A DNA stretch of 64,000 nucleotides from Baylisascaris procyonis (lineage: Eukaryota > Nematoda > Chromadorea > Rhabditida > Ascarididae). This document shows positions 23,296-37,600 of the stretch, piece after piece. Both the position numbers and the translations under genes were made by a program. The stretch spans positions 5,401,501 through 5,465,500 of the forward strand of contig JAZARR010000200.1 of the NCBI GenBank assembly GCA_037389465.1, written 5' to 3'. The notes under the pieces were generated by a model that made no database searches, had not been told where the DNA came from, and worked only from the letters and a program-made list of their open reading frames with translations. How positions within the stretch are numbered: the stretch's first letter is position 1; every line of letters begins with the position of its first letter.

Positions 23296-26200
23296 CTGAA
23301 ATTACAATGGTAACTTTAAGATGCACTAGATATCATGGGAAATACAATTGGTGCACACAACTCAAATAATATCCAGTGTGAAATTCCAGCTCAAATAACA
23401 CACGACATACTCAGCACGTTTTACCTGCGAAGTTGTGTTGAATTGTTTCGAATGTGAATTGTTAGAAATGTTGATTGAATGGAATGCTACTCTCAGGTAA
23501 CGTTTATGGTCATTGCGTTTTTTAGTCGACAGTTATGCATAGTAGTGAAAAGAGAAAAATGAACAAGAATTATTCACGCTTCCTAATGTATGCTTTTGCA
23601 TTTCTTTCATCCATTTTATTCTCAGCTATATTCAATATTCTTTTGAAAATTTTGCGAAAATACGAATGACGAATTTTACCAAATTTAGCTTCTTCTGAAT
23701 TCAAATATTTTTGAAGAAAATTTTGGTGAGAGGGAACCGCCGAATGAAAAAAAAAAGTGAACAATGAGAAAAGAAATGAGGACCGTATAGAGGTGATTTT
23801 TTGACAATGCTATATCCGAAATATTGATAAGCACATCACTAGGAGTTTCTAGTGGCGAAAGATCAAAGAGGTGGGAGAGGAGAGGGGGCGTCACATTGAA
23901 GGATGGGAAGGGATTAAAAAAGTACAGAATGACTGTGACATTTCCGTCCCATAAATTTACACCATCAATGCGATGTTGTCTTTGTGAGCAAAAAACGTGT
24001 TGTTGAGCGTCGTTACCATGTAGGATCATGTGTTTGTACTTTTAAAAACTTTATCTGACAGACGGCTGACTCGAATAGTTCTTTTTTAAAATTTTACTTC
24101 TTTTCATTTCGACGACTTTTGTTTTTCGATCTGTCGAGTACGTTTAACATTTATTTCGATTTGAATTTTGCGCTGAAAAGATGGTCTTGATTTGTAATTT
24201 TAGGATTTTATCGGCGAATTTTATGCATTAAAGTGAAAGGTTTGTGAGGTTTTAAACTTTTCATTTAGCCTATCACATTCAAAAGTTGAATTTAAAAAGA
24301 AAAGAACTGTTGAGAAAGATGACATGCTTAATATTCCATTTTTCAACTGAATTGAAAAGGGGAATAAGAGTGATCGCTATCCATGGATATCTACTATATG
24401 CTTTTTTTTGGGGGGGGGGGAGGGGTGATTGGACGGGCAAAGCAATAGTAGATCACTGAAACCTGTAAATTACGCTAAGAAATTATTGAGTACGAAAGTT
24501 TAAAGTTGACAATTTTTTTGAAAAGAAGTGAAAATTTTTCTTGATTGATAGCAGCGACTCTTTTTTTGAAGGGCATTCACTCGAAACTTCATAAAAAGAC
24601 GTGATCAACATGTAAATATCATTCACTCTCAATTTTTTTTTTTTTGAAATTTTTATTGCGAATCAATTTTTATATTTTTTCTCTTTTCGATTGTCTTGCT
24701 CTCAGTTCTCTCCTTATCAATATCAACTTTTTTAAGTTTTCTATTTTCTATCAATTTCTTTTCTGTGATGTTATTTATTATTTAATCATTGTGTTGTAAG
24801 TCTCATTCAATCATTTAAACGAAGACTTATTACGGCTATTAACCCGAGCTCATATCCTGTCTAACACATTACGAGAGGGTGGGACTACTCAGGGAAGGTA
24901 GAGTGGGGGCAGGGGAAGAGGGCAGAGCCTATCTTCTGATGCGAAACTTCACCGCTGCAGTATTCAAATACGGAAAATTCACTCAACTTGACTTCAAATA
25001 ATATTACCTAGTAACGCACCCGTTTATATATTTTAATTACTTTTTGACGCATATATTCAAATTTTGGTGCCTTTCAAAGTTTATAAATTTTTTAAAATAT
25101 ATTTACAGACGATAAACTAAAAATTTCATAATTAAAACTTTATGATATATCAATATAAAACTTTGAAAATGTACGATCGTATGCTGAGATAACATTCAGT
25201 TAATTAAGAGTAGAAGAGATAAATGTGAATAAGGAAAAAAATATTATGAAATAGTGAATAATGCAAGTTGATCATTGCTGTTAAATTGCTAATTTCCCAT
25301 TTGATCGTATGTGAATTGATGGTTTCGAATGTTCATCACTCGCAAAATTTTCGAATCACAAGAAAAAAAAAACGCAATTAGCTTCCCTTAATCAAGCAAA
25401 TATCGATGTGACTTTATGAAACAAATCATTTTCATATTATTGTTAGAGAGTTGATTAAATTGCATAATGTTGCTCTATGTTTGCATCTAATTTTATGCAG
25501 CACATGTACAGCCGGTTGTATTTGCCTTATAGTTTGAAATACTGATGCATTTGCGTTAGAACTATGAAGTGACAACCGCATTGCACGACAATTTTTTGTC
25601 GTGTTTGACGGTCGTCGTTGAGGTCGAGGGCAAGCCATCGCATTTGATGCTCGTCTGCTCTCTTTTCACTCTGCCAGTCTCGTGCAATCGTTATTCTATC
25701 TTGGTTTTTCCGATTCGATCTGATATTTCTATGATATCAAAATATATTTTTATGAAAAAGTTAAAATTAAAAATATTAAAAAGAACTTTTTTGATATGTT
25801 ACTTTACAATTTATATACATAATTTTATATAAAACCGTACTTTGATATTTCACTTGTTTCCAGCTTATGCAGTAATTAAAACATATACTCTAACTCTACA
25901 GTTGAAATTTTTAGTTATCAGCTGAAAGAACTTCACTGAATATTTTTTGAACACTTTCATTTTAATGCATCAGAAGTAAGTAATGCTTTCAGCAATATGG
26001 AGTTGATATCAACTAAAAAATTATTTAGTTAGAAATAATTTAGTGAGGCCTTTCTGTCGATTTTTTACAGTATAAAAGGACTCGGATTTTGAAAGGCAAT
26101 TTCAACGAAGAAATTTTTCTTCTGGAAATATTTTTGAGTGAAAAGTTCGAAGTAATTGTGTGAAATATTTCGAATCCTCAATTATTGCTTGCCGTCTCTC

Positions 26201-26640
26201 ATTTATTAAAATCTCGCTATTCATATTTCTTGCATTATCGATTTTCCTACTCCATTCTCCCACTCTCTCTCCCTTGCCCTTCATTTTCCACTTCCTCTAA
26301 ATCCAGTACAACTGTTAGTACCATTTAATTCTTTCAACTCTTGCAAGTACCCCTGTATATATGAGGCGCATAGTAGAATCTCTTGGTGTTGGCTCATAGA
26401 CAAAGCGTTGTTCCGTTCTGCGCGAGGTATTTTTTTTCCTTTTTTTGAAATACAGATTGCAGAAGTTTTTAAAAAACGAACTTTTAAAAATTAAAACAAA
26501 AACTGAATTTATAAAACAAGGAAGATAGATAATTTTTGTTGATCATAGTATCCCAATTACTTTTCTTTATTTTTCTTCAAATCAACAAAGCATTCATTAC
26601 GAATAAATGTCCCTTTATCTTACTTTCATTTCCACTTAGC
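23296..26640. other. Stretch without supported genes
   Basis: Low-complexity G-rich runs lie at about 24410-24425 and 24896-24925. The opposed open frames at 23685-24029 (minus) and 23824-24006 (plus) overlap and have no paired splice sites. The plus one ends in a Cys-rich tail but is otherwise unsupported. Confidence 0.4.
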
Positions 26641-26890
26641 AGTAAAAGTTGTAAGGTCGCGTGAAAGTGAGAGCTTAAGCTTGTCTCTTCTCTTGCCTAT
26701 CGAATGCTGACGAGTTGATTCACCGTTATTCTGCTTACGAGGAAGTCGAGAATTACTCCACCGTCCTCGTTCCTATAAGGATGGTGGACGAAGTGGCTCA
26801 GTAGAGCGAACCCAATGAATCTGATCGGGATCCATTTACAGCGGACCGCGCAGTTATCAGTAAGAAACGATAAATATCCATAGTATTAAT
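26641..26890. other. GC-rich island open on both strands
   Basis: The minus strand is open for about 62 codons between stops (26697-26885), with a GTAAGC at about 26739-26734 that could be a donor. The plus strand is open for about 37 codons ending at a TAG near 26802. Both translations look protein-like, so I cannot choose. It could be an exon, a decayed gene or a dispersed repeat. Confidence 0.25.
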
Positions 26891-27031
26891 ATCATATTTA
26901 TTTTCATAGTTTTACGTATAAATTTCTTTTTTTCTCTCTCTTCATGGGTATTTATGGTTTTTCACTTATGTTTTGGTTCTATTGCATCTGACTTTGTCTT
27001 GTTTTATTGTATTTCACCCTATAAAACTCCT

Positions 27032-27132
27032 TCAATTGTATCCACTTTTATTTTCATCCGCAACCGGGTACCGCGCTGATGGCTCATTGAGGGCAGCAGC
27101 ATGTGGAGTCCGATAATTGAAGGGGTGGAACA
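27032..27132 (-). CDS. Possible short terminal exon with polyadenylation signal
   Basis: On the minus strand GCTTTTTAG precedes base 27132. With phase-1 entry the frame runs 32 codons to a TGA at 27032-27034. An AATAAA lies at 27003-27008, about 24 bases further on, as expected for a short nematode 3' UTR. The tail is Pro-, Ala- and Asn-containing and not recognised. The other two frames are also open for part of the length, so the evidence is modest. Confidence 0.25.
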
Positions 27133-27165
27133 CTAAAAAGCCCATAAATTATTTTCAGAGTGACC

Positions 27166-27194
27166 ACAAACCAAGTACCAGAGTGACCACAAAT
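27166..27194 (+). repeat. Short tandem duplication of AGAGTGACCACAAA
   Basis: The 14-base motif occurs at about 27166 and again at about 27180, with a short linker. Read directly. Confidence 0.6.
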
Positions 27195-28760
27195 TCATAC
27201 TTAGAACCGGCTGGTAAGATTGATGTGAACACCTTTAAAAAAGCGCAATTTTTCAAAATTTAGATCGTTTCTTCGTCTCTTGACCATGTAATATTTGAAG
27301 GCCGCATCCACCCCGATTTTGTTATGCCAAAGTATTGGGGGTTGATTCCCAACCCTCTTCCTCCTCCCTCCACCTCCCTCTTTCCACTGTTCACCTCCTT
27401 CGTTCACGAAACGTGATCGCAACAATCATTTTTTGACGTTTACAAAGGCCATGTCAATGTCCTAAATGATAGATATATTTGCCCACATTGGATCACTTTT
27501 TAATGCAGACGAGGAGCAGCGGTTACGCATCATCTACCTATGAAATACCAACGAATAAAATAGCACAAAAAAACGCCATATTCATTATCTTATTTTCTCA
27601 ATCTCTTTTTCCCTTTCTCGATGTGTTTTTTTCTTTTCTTTATATGTCTCATTTCCTTTTCCTTTCTCTCTCTCTCTTCGCCCTTCTTTATAGAAACATG
27701 ATGACTGATCTGTCTTTGATGCATTTTGTGAGGTGAATTCTCGTGGCCGTTCAATATCATTCATAAATTTTTTTCCCGAGAGGATTCATTGGTATTTCAA
27801 TGGAAACTCGATGTGACGTTCGCTTTTTTTTTGTCATTTCAGAGATTTGAATATATTTGACGAATGTCAATAGAATCCTTACACATCGAGTGGTATAAAT
27901 TTAGTACACACATCATAATTTGTTCTTTGTACTATTGCATATATTAGCTAGCGCGATAAATACACTTGAAATGTTTTCAGCACAATTGTTATGCGAAATG
28001 ATGACTATTGAAAAGTTGAATTATTTTTCGTTAATTTTTTTTTCGAAATTCTATTATTTTTCTCTGAGTTATTATAACAGATTCTCTAATGGATATATAT
28101 TGTTAGCGTTGATCAAAACTATTTGTTTTAACAGAGGAATGTGTTATTTTTATGCCTTAAAAATAATGCTAACTCTATTTACAAATATGTATCACTTTCA
28201 CTTCCATTTTTTTAACGTCGCTTCTGCGTAATTCAGTTGTAATTTTTAGGTTTTGAGGACGATATAAAGGAAGGATAGGAATGAGGAGGAACTCGTTGCC
28301 AAAAAAAGAGTTGAAGGGGGAGGGAGCAAGGTGAGATGATCGAGCAAAAAGAACTGAGGATTTAACAGATTAGAATGTACATTTATATTATCTCTTTCGA
28401 TTCGTTTACTTCAAATATAATTATATATAGTGAAAAATTCAATGAAAAGTTTTGAGACAAAAAAAAAGCAAAATATTAAAAGTTCTTTTTAGAAGAATAG
28501 AAGGTGCTTATTCCCCCTCTTTCCCTTTTGTTCTTCTTTTTGATTTCTCTTATTTTGCTGCCTAGGAATTGCCCATCACAAAATCTTTATTTATTTCCAA
28601 TCGGGTATCAAATTTCAGCGAAGCGCCATAGTGGAGGCGGTAAACGTAAGTCGTGATTCAGCGATTGGCCCACTAGTCATTCTACTGTTAGTGTTGATGA
28701 ATCATTCAGTCGCATACTTTTGTTAGCCATTCGACACTCGCATCGGCTATACGCCAATTT
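27195..28760. other. Stretch without supported genes
   Basis: A candidate 34-base micro-exon at 28615-28648 has a TTTCAG acceptor and a GTAAGT donor but is too short to judge. A pyrimidine-rich run lies at about 27588-27690. Nothing else is visible. Confidence 0.35.
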
Positions 28761-28761
28761 G

Positions 28762-28854
28762 TTTCAACCATTTGTCTATTAGCAAATGGTTTAAACCATT
28801 CGTTTATAAGCGAATGTTTTAAACCATTCATATAAACGAATAGTTTAAACCATT
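28762..28854 (+). repeat. Tandem hairpin-forming repeats of 26-28 bases
   Basis: The core TTTNAACCATT starts at 28762, 28790, 28818 and 28844. After the first two cores comes CATTTG or CATTCG, an eight-base loop, then the matching CAAATG or CGAATG. Each of these units can fold into a hairpin, and the third unit keeps a weaker version. The stem differs between units one and two but stays paired. Confidence 0.7.
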
Positions 28855-31577
28855 GACTTTCATTTCTATCAGTCTTTGTTCTTGCGTTGCATCATCGACC
28901 ATCCAATGCTTATATCAACAAAAAATGACGTCGAATTTTCAATGCGATCATCGAAATATGAGAGAATCACAATGTTTATAGTTGAAATCAATTGTTTATT
29001 TTACACATTCGATAATCACATGTTGCACGCGTATGCTCATCGAAACGTTGTGAACGTTAAAAAGATTTTCAAATATATTACCTATCGAAATCATCACCTG
29101 TGTATCACCTTCACAGGTGTTTGCTAATATCATCCAGGAATATATTTGTATTTGAATCCATATTAGATAGTGATAAAAACAGTTTTTTTTAAACTTTTTT
29201 TTGGCTAATATTCATCCCACTCGAAAATGAATTCATTAAAAAAAAAGTATATTAGATTTCATTAGGGAAAACTGACTGAATTTTCAGTGAAGTGGAAATG
29301 AGAGACGCATAAGTGCTATAATCAAATCATCATTTCCGTCTAAAAAAAAAAGAGAATGAAGTTTTTCTGCAGAAAAATTCTCCTCTACAAATCGCAATAA
29401 AGATAAATTCTTAAAAAGAAAAATTCGCAAATCATAATTTCGGAGAAATTCGCCCACTATGCAATCTATCCACTGAGAAATATCTACTTGATTAGGTTTA
29501 TGATCGTATTGGCACATATTTATGGTGTATCGTTATATTTATTTGTAGTTAGTTGCCTCGTTCGGTTTGTCACCGATCGTTTTCAACACGATGTCTAGAG
29601 CAGTTTTGTGCAGTTTAATCGTTGAGCTTTTTGTCCAACTTTTCCTTTTTATTCTTGACCATTTTGTCCTTTTTGTCCATTGGCATTTCTCTAATTAGTC
29701 TATTTGCAAGCTGAATGCAATACTCTTCAAGATTTTTTTCGAAGCATTTTTGGTTGTGAGTGTTCTCTTATAACACATTAAAAAATTTCTTGAAATTTGT
29801 CGATCTCTGATCTTTGTTCTTTAATTAATAGTCTAAATTGTCCGTCAAATATAAAATACTTTTTTTTTTTGCATTTGATTTCTACTCTTCTCCATTATTA
29901 TTATTTTCCACATCATCCATGAATTCGTTGATTTCATTCAAAAAAAAAACTATAAAAGTTGATGACATGCAAATAAGATTATATCGGGGAATTTCCACAA
30001 ATTGAAGTTTTTATAAAATAAAATTAAACTTCATAAAAAATTCCCTTCTGGTAATTTTGCATATTTTAGGCTCATTTTTTGGAAATTTTTTGCGAGGGTG
30101 CATTATGATTGGCTCATATGTGCAACTATATATTAGCCTGTCTGTCTGTGTCTGTGTATTAGCCTGTCGGTTTGTCGGTGTATTAGTTTGGCGGTATATT
30201 AGTTTGAAATCGTGAACTAGATAATCCGACGTTTTTTTAGGTAAAATCCGCATCATATATAATCAGCTGTATTAACTTTTAAGTTGGTAAATTATTTATG
30301 TCGATGCGTTTTGTAAACGGTCAAATTTGGAAAAGAATTATTCTTATCGAAGAATCGCGATAAGCGCTTCATTTTAAATAATATGCAAACGCCCTATTAC
30401 ATTCTTTTATGTTTTCTGCAATTTGTTTTGCAATATTTTCATATGAAATCAAATTAATGCGGTGAGTATAAATCTAAAAGAAAAAAATATCATGCCAGCT
30501 AACCACACATACATTTCCATTTGCTAAAATTATATTCAATCGTAGAAATTTTTACATTTTTCTTTCATCTTTTTCATAAAAATTATTTCTTTATTTAATT
30601 TTCTTATTCATTAGATTGTTTTAATAGTTAGCCATTATTGTTTTATGTACGTTAGTAATTCGGCTTTATTTTCACTCATCTAAGTAATATACGATCACTA
30701 TGTAAATTTTTCTTAATTTCCGTTGACGGGTGCACTTTCACAAATATTATTTGGTTCTGAGAAACACCTGAGGAAAGATCGAGAGTAAGATGGAACGAGA
30801 AGGAAAGATAAGAAATCGACTCGCTAGGGCTAATGTTCATTAAAAATCCTTGACTTACTTACGAATTTTTCCAATCCAAATTTTCCTATTTCGATCAAAA
30901 ATTTTTTTCGACTGTTTTTCGAAAAACTCATTGAATTTTCATCTTTGTTTACATTGAATGTTAGTATGATTTTCAGGATAAACTCAACGATTGAAAATTC
31001 TATAGCATATTTTGAAATTTAATGAAATTAATTTCTTTACAAGTTATTCGTTAACACTCTATAGTATTTGGTAATGAATTAATTTTATTTATGATCACTT
31101 CAATGAATTTATCTAGATTTGATCTTCCTTCATTTGCCATCGTTTTTTCTTTTTCCTTCGTCTCTCATCTCCACCACTTTTCGAACTTCTTTTATTTTAT
31201 TAACAGGCGTTAAAATATTTATTTCTTTTTTTTTTGAAGATATTTTATTAACAATTAATAACCCACACGTCATTTTTCTCTACCTATATTTATTCTACTT
31301 CTGCTTGAAGGTTATTTTATTAGTAAATATTATATTTTCATAGTTACATAATTTTGCGATTATTACGATTTATTGAGTAAATCACTTCATCCTAGAAACG
31401 ATCCATTCTTTAAGTAGATAATTTTTATTTCAATAGAAAAAAATCATTAAACTTTTGAGTAACGTAGTGATGATGTATTAACTGAATAGATGCGTAAGCA
31501 CACAAATGGATGGATGCATTGATGAAATAAAATTAAAAAAAAAAAAAGAAGGAAAAGAAACCTTGCAATGTTGATGT
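28855..31577. other. Stretch without supported genes
   Basis: A degenerate CTGTCTGTGTCTGTGTATTAG-type repeat lies at about 30138-30205. The rest is AT-rich sequence without paired splice signals. Confidence 0.4.
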
Positions 31578-31652
31578 ATGTTGTTGACGAAGTGGGCATA
31601 CGGCAGTGTCGAGAGATTATTGATTGCTTTGATTGATTTTGAGAGAGCGACC

Positions 31653-34600
31653 ATGGTCGGTCAGCAACAGCGTTTGAAGGAGGGCACGTCAGACGGACCG
31701 GCTGACAACGGCTGCACGCAAACCACCTCACCCGGATCGCCGAAAACCCGACTCGCAATGCTTAAGCGATCGTCCACTAAAGCTAAAGGTTAGAGGTCAT
31801 CGGCTAACTGATATTACATTTCATTGTTGAAATGATGATGTAATACCGTGATGTGATAGATCAAGCTTCCGTTAATGTTGTGATGGTTGCTTTCAATTTG
31901 AATACGGCAATGATGATGTAAATTAGTGTATCGTTAACAAAAATTAGGCAGACGAAACTATGGTGCAGATTTATTTACTTTTGCATTTGAACTCAAAACT
32001 TCAATGAAATGCCGCCGTTATTGTTGTATTAATTAGAACCACTTCCGTGCCAACGGATTTTCAATGATTTAAAGTTGTCACTTCTATGATTTAATGCTTC
32101 ATATCCAGGACAAAATTTTTTTTCATATTTTTTTTTTCTATTATGAAAGAGAGATATTTACCACTTTTCGTCAATTCTTCCCGTAGATTAACGAAGCAAA
32201 TAAAATATTTATTCGAAAAAGTAATGTTGAATTTTTTGAAAAGTCGAAATCCAATGTCGCATAATCTCTCAATTATCTTTTAATCAGATTTATTTGAATC
32301 AACGGTTGTTTTTCTATGATTTGTGAAAAATATAATTGCATGGCATTTTAAAATTTCGTGGATTTTTTTTAAAAAAAGAAAAGACATCATTAAAACGGAA
32401 TTAATTAACAGCATAAAGAATTGAGACAATTGCGCAGCTGAAAAAGTTCAATATTGAAGTTTTTCGTATTGAAATCACTAATATCTGTTGTTATACCAAT
32501 TCAAGGATTATGTTGGAATGATATATTCACTCTTATAGTTTTCGAATTTTTCTTCTCTTTTATCTACCATTTCACCGTATTAACTGATTTACTACTGTAG
32601 TATCGTATTCAGTGACAGCTGTTCATCTTTTATACAAACATAGGCAAAACTGATGTTTTCCATTTTCGACGTTTTTTTTTTAAATTGACCTGAAAATTCA
32701 TGCCAGTCTTCTGTTTCTATAATAATTTTATTTGTATCTTTCAAGTCCTGAAAAAATTTTTTCGGTGAGATTTTTTTCACGAGTATATAAAATAACATCA
32801 GTGCGTATTTAACTCACTAGCGCTTACATAATTCTATAGCTTTTTTTCTTATTATTGTTGCTGTGTATCGTTGTGTAAGCACGTTGTACATTGCATTTGA
32901 TGTTGGTTGTAATCGCCGCATCAATTGTGCTCTATTTCATAAGGACCTGATCGAACACTGAAATGCCATACCTTGTTGCTGTGCAAATTTTAATTGCTTA
33001 CGAGTAACCTTAAAAGTTAATATTTAAAAAAATTAATAAGCTTTAGCTCAAGTGAAAAAAAAATAGCAGAATGGGCGACTGTTCTCAAATTCTCAGATTT
33101 GTGAACTCTTATGCGTCCATCCACAGATCTCCCTTCCTCCAATTTCTTTTCATTCTACAAAATGCTTCCTCAGGGGACGTCAATTTAACTCGGAGATTGA
33201 TGTCATCATATATGCGCTTTCTTTTCCCTTCATACAAAGAGGGAGGTGGAAGGAGGGGGATTTAAACTGCAAATTTTCCACGTCATTCTATATTCATGCT
33301 TGGTCAACCAACTTTCCTAATGTATGACTGACTAAGTGTTCGTGAGCAATGCATTTGTCAGTGTGCCGTTGATGTTAATGACGTACGACCTTTGTCTGAT
33401 TTTTCAATTCATTTACCGAATCGATCTTCTTCTGAAAACGCATTTGCTCGATTTTATGTTTTTTTAAGAATTTTCCCTCGAAAATTGAACTCAAAGATAG
33501 CCTTTATTGTTCGATTTTTTTTCTTTCGGATTTGCCGGTTTTAGTGATATTGTCTAAATTATGCAAATTTTCCAACCATTATGTAAATTTGAGGGGGAAA
33601 GGAACGTCGAGTGACCTTTTTAAGATCGTCGTCATTGTTATATATAACACTTCATTTGGCGAATATCGTCTATGTTTCTTTCTTTTTTCGTCTCATAGCT
33701 TGATGGTTCCTAGTAAAGTGGCAGCTCGCCTCGTCGCTAATATTTCATTGCTCCGGCGGTCGTCAGAGCAAGCAGAAAGCCGAAATATTGGCATCAAAGA
33801 GAGCCATCAGGTACCATGACGACGTGTTCGATTGGAAATAATAAGGAAAATTGGTTTTATTGACGTTATCAATGCATCGGTATCGAAATTGAACTACACC
33901 ATAACGAGGGCTTTAAATCATATCATTGCCTGTGGAACTGTGGTATCCATCTGTTTATACGATTAACAATTTTTTTGTTCACAGGGGACTTTAGGTGTCC
34001 CACTTTAAAGGTTCCACAGATTTCGATTGTTGCGGATATTTTCAGCGTTTAACAAACACTTTAATGCAAGCGGTGTCACGTGAATTGCAGAATGCCACTC
34101 TAACTAGATAACCTTTTTATACATCCTCCATTTTGACTTGAAATTTGCTAAATTTTTATTTGATGGCGTTTTTATTATCGTATTTTATCATTTATAAACC
34201 CCACTTGGGTTAATGTGAAAGTGCTCATAATTTTCGTTTATGTTTCATGACACAAAAAAGAGCATTTGAAAATTAGTGTATTAACTGCTAAGCTTTATTT
34301 CTATGTCTATCATCGCCAATTTTTCATCGTTATGCGATGAAGCCGAATTCCCATAATATTCATTAACTCATTTTCTATTCTTTTAATTCTCCTTGCATTA
34401 AAAAAAAAAATCGAGCAATTGTTCAATTTTAAGACGGCCAATAGCATCTGTTTTTTTCGTTCAACTTAACTTTATCTTTTATCAGCCCATCATTATTATA
34501 TAAGCTATAAAAATTCTCGTATATTTTTTAAAATGATTATTGTAATAACGTTGCCGAAATGCATTTGTTGTCATAACACTGTCGAAAAAAAAAAACTTTG

Positions 34601-37600
34601 TTGTTATAACATTGCCGAAAAGCATTTATTATTATAACGTTTTCGAAAAAAAAAAAAAAACTGTTGTAATAGCATTGCCGCCTGTCATCGTTATCCATGC
34701 ATAAATTGGTTCCCATCATAGTTTTTCCCTTTTTTTTCCTCTTCTTTATTCTCCCTCCCTTCATCAATTCTCACTCCTTCCTCTCTCTTTCCCATCTCGT
34801 TTCCCTTTCAATCCACACTATTCTATTCTTTCTGTGCTCCTCCATCTCTATACCTGTTTTTATTGTATTCACGTGAAGATACTGCCAGAGTGATGGGGAA
34901 TGATTGCAGTATGATTCATGGATCGGTTGTTCAGCGCTTATTCTTTTCCATAGATAAATTTTTTTAAATTGAATTTCTTAACTATGACTTATCACTCTCT
35001 CTACATTAATATGTATTAGTAAGCAGCTTGTCATGAAGCAACAGTTCGTCTCACTTGTATCCATCTATAGGTTTGTTGTAATTCACTTGAAAATATTCAC
35101 TTCAAACAGTTATGTGCAATTACGTAAATCCTTTACATGGAATATTAGTAAAAGTTTCCACTACAACCGGGAGGTGAGAGAAGGAATGAAAGAGATGAGA
35201 TGCTTGGGAGGAGAGGGAATGGATATGGCGAGATTAACATTTTGGATAGAATAGGTGCTTTTTGATATTGGAGAAATGAGGAAAAGATGAAGGGAAGGGG
35301 TCGACTGGTAAGTGAGCTGTCAAAACCTCTTGCATCGATCTCGTCTAATGGCGGCATAAACATAAAAAGTATTTTCAAGGGATATTGGAGGCTTTCATTT
35401 AGTTCATGTTTTAACACCACCTGTAGGGCCGTATTTTATGATTGCATCGATCACTGGAAGCTTTTCACCATGACTATCAATGGGGTGCAAAAAAAAAGAG
35501 GATTCGTGGAGTTAGAGAGTGATTTTAGGAAAGACATGTACCAGGATATCAGAAAAATACCCTTAATCTAATCTTATATCGAAAGCTCTGATACATATGT
35601 CACTTTTCGATGAAAGCCTATATAGCAGCACAATATCTGCAAGTTTTTTTAGGCTACTCTTTTCGACTTCGTAATATTCGAGACTCACATCCATCTCATT
35701 CTTGCCACTTCTAAATAATGCGGTGGCAACGCCATAAGTTGTTAACCTATCCATCCCCTTCTCTTCATTCTCTCCCTTCATCTTCTCTTCTCCCTCTCGC
35801 TCTCAGTTGCTCAATTTTGATGTGCCTGGTCGACACAAAAAACGTAAATTGATTTTGTTTATCGCCGCTCACTTAAGGTTTGATGCAAACCTTAGGGAAT
35901 CGAGATAGGAGTGCTGTTTTTTTTTAAATATCACCTCTTCTCCGAGCCTCCACACGGTACTTTGAAATAGACGGATTTATCCAATTTTCCAGTTTTTTTC
36001 TCAGTTGTGAAACTTCAACCCACTTACATCTGCCTCCATTTTTTTCATTCCCAAATTCTTTACGCAAAAAGTCACCTGTGCAACACGATGGCTCTTGTCT
36101 TTGTTTGCATGTTTACCTTTTTTTCTACATTCTAGTTGAAGTGTTTTCTGTGTTTTACGTCAACAAATTTGTAGTGGTCGAGTTTGTTGGAGTAGGGAGA
36201 GAGGATGAAGGGCGAATGAGAGATGCTGCTAAGCAAACCAAATATGGGTGAGGATGTTGTTGCAGGGGAGGGGGATATCTGATATCCGTATTGAAATAAT
36301 TACCATTGGATGATTGTTCTCTGTGTATTCTTCCAGTATAAATTCTTCGCTTCGTTCACAGCATTTCTCTACAAAAATTAAGGTAATTTAGATGGTATTT
36401 TCATGTGAGACATCATCGTTTTTATTAGCTTTATTGTAGCTACTGATCACTCAATCAGTCGCTTTTATCAATAGATGAATATCACATTGCAAAGGTCTTT
36501 GCAATGGTATACTGGTTAGATGCCACAAAACGATGATTTTAGGACTTCAGTTCAACTTCAATCTCTGATAAAAGCCTTTCATATCAATAATTTTCAGCTG
36601 TATCAAACAATGATCCATTCCGTTTCCAAGGTGAGGGTGTGGATTTCAAAGGGAAATTGATCGGCGTAAGGGATGTGGAAGGTGCAAGAGGTGATGCGAT
36701 GTGTGCCGAAGCAATGCGACTCGCTAAAGCTGCAGTTAAAAGTGCTGGACAGCATAAGCAACGAATCGTGCTCAACATCTCCATTGAGGGTCTTAAAATC
36801 AAGGATGAAAAATCACTCGTAAGTTTTATATTGAATTTTGAAAATAACTATTCAATGCAGCGCTATTTCCGCCCTTTTGCAGCGCTATTATTGAATCTCA
36901 TGAAATCATATGAAACAAAGAGGGAATTCAAAGGTTTTGATAATAGTCGATCTTATTCCCTATGGGATTTGATAGTATATTAAGTGGTTGAATAGGGTTA
37001 TGTTTTCAATGGCGTACCAAAGCATGTAACATTGCCCAATCGCAAGAAATTTGTCGAAAAACATTCTACAAAACTCGAAAACTTTTTTCTTAAAACAAGG
37101 GATGATATGCAACAGATGGTCTTTCGAATTAGGCAGTAAGTAAGCAGAAAGAGGCCTCGCATTAGAGGTTAAATAGAACATTATAGTAGTGAGTAAATTG
37201 TCTAAGGAATATGTCCAGAGTATTCAACAAGTCATGAGATAACAACGTTAGCATTTTTGTCATGAGAGGAGCAAGCGTGGGGAAGTATTCCTATAAAAAT
37301 GCTTTTTCCAACTTGAGATGAATCTAAGGCATTCCTACTTATCAAATATCTAGAAATACACTTGGAGAATTACAAATTTGATCAATTTTCAACGTTTCAT
37401 ATTGAACTTCATAGAAAAGGAAGCGAATATATAACTAGGAAAGGAAAAGAAGAAAGATTTATTGGCGCAGCAATAAAGATATACAAGAGATAAGCCGAAT
37501 CTGTCAGAAATATCCGCGAAAGCATAAAATCGCGTTTATTAGTGCTGTCTTTATAAACCTACCTAGGTGCCAACGTTAAACCGTTACTTTCATTTTAAGG

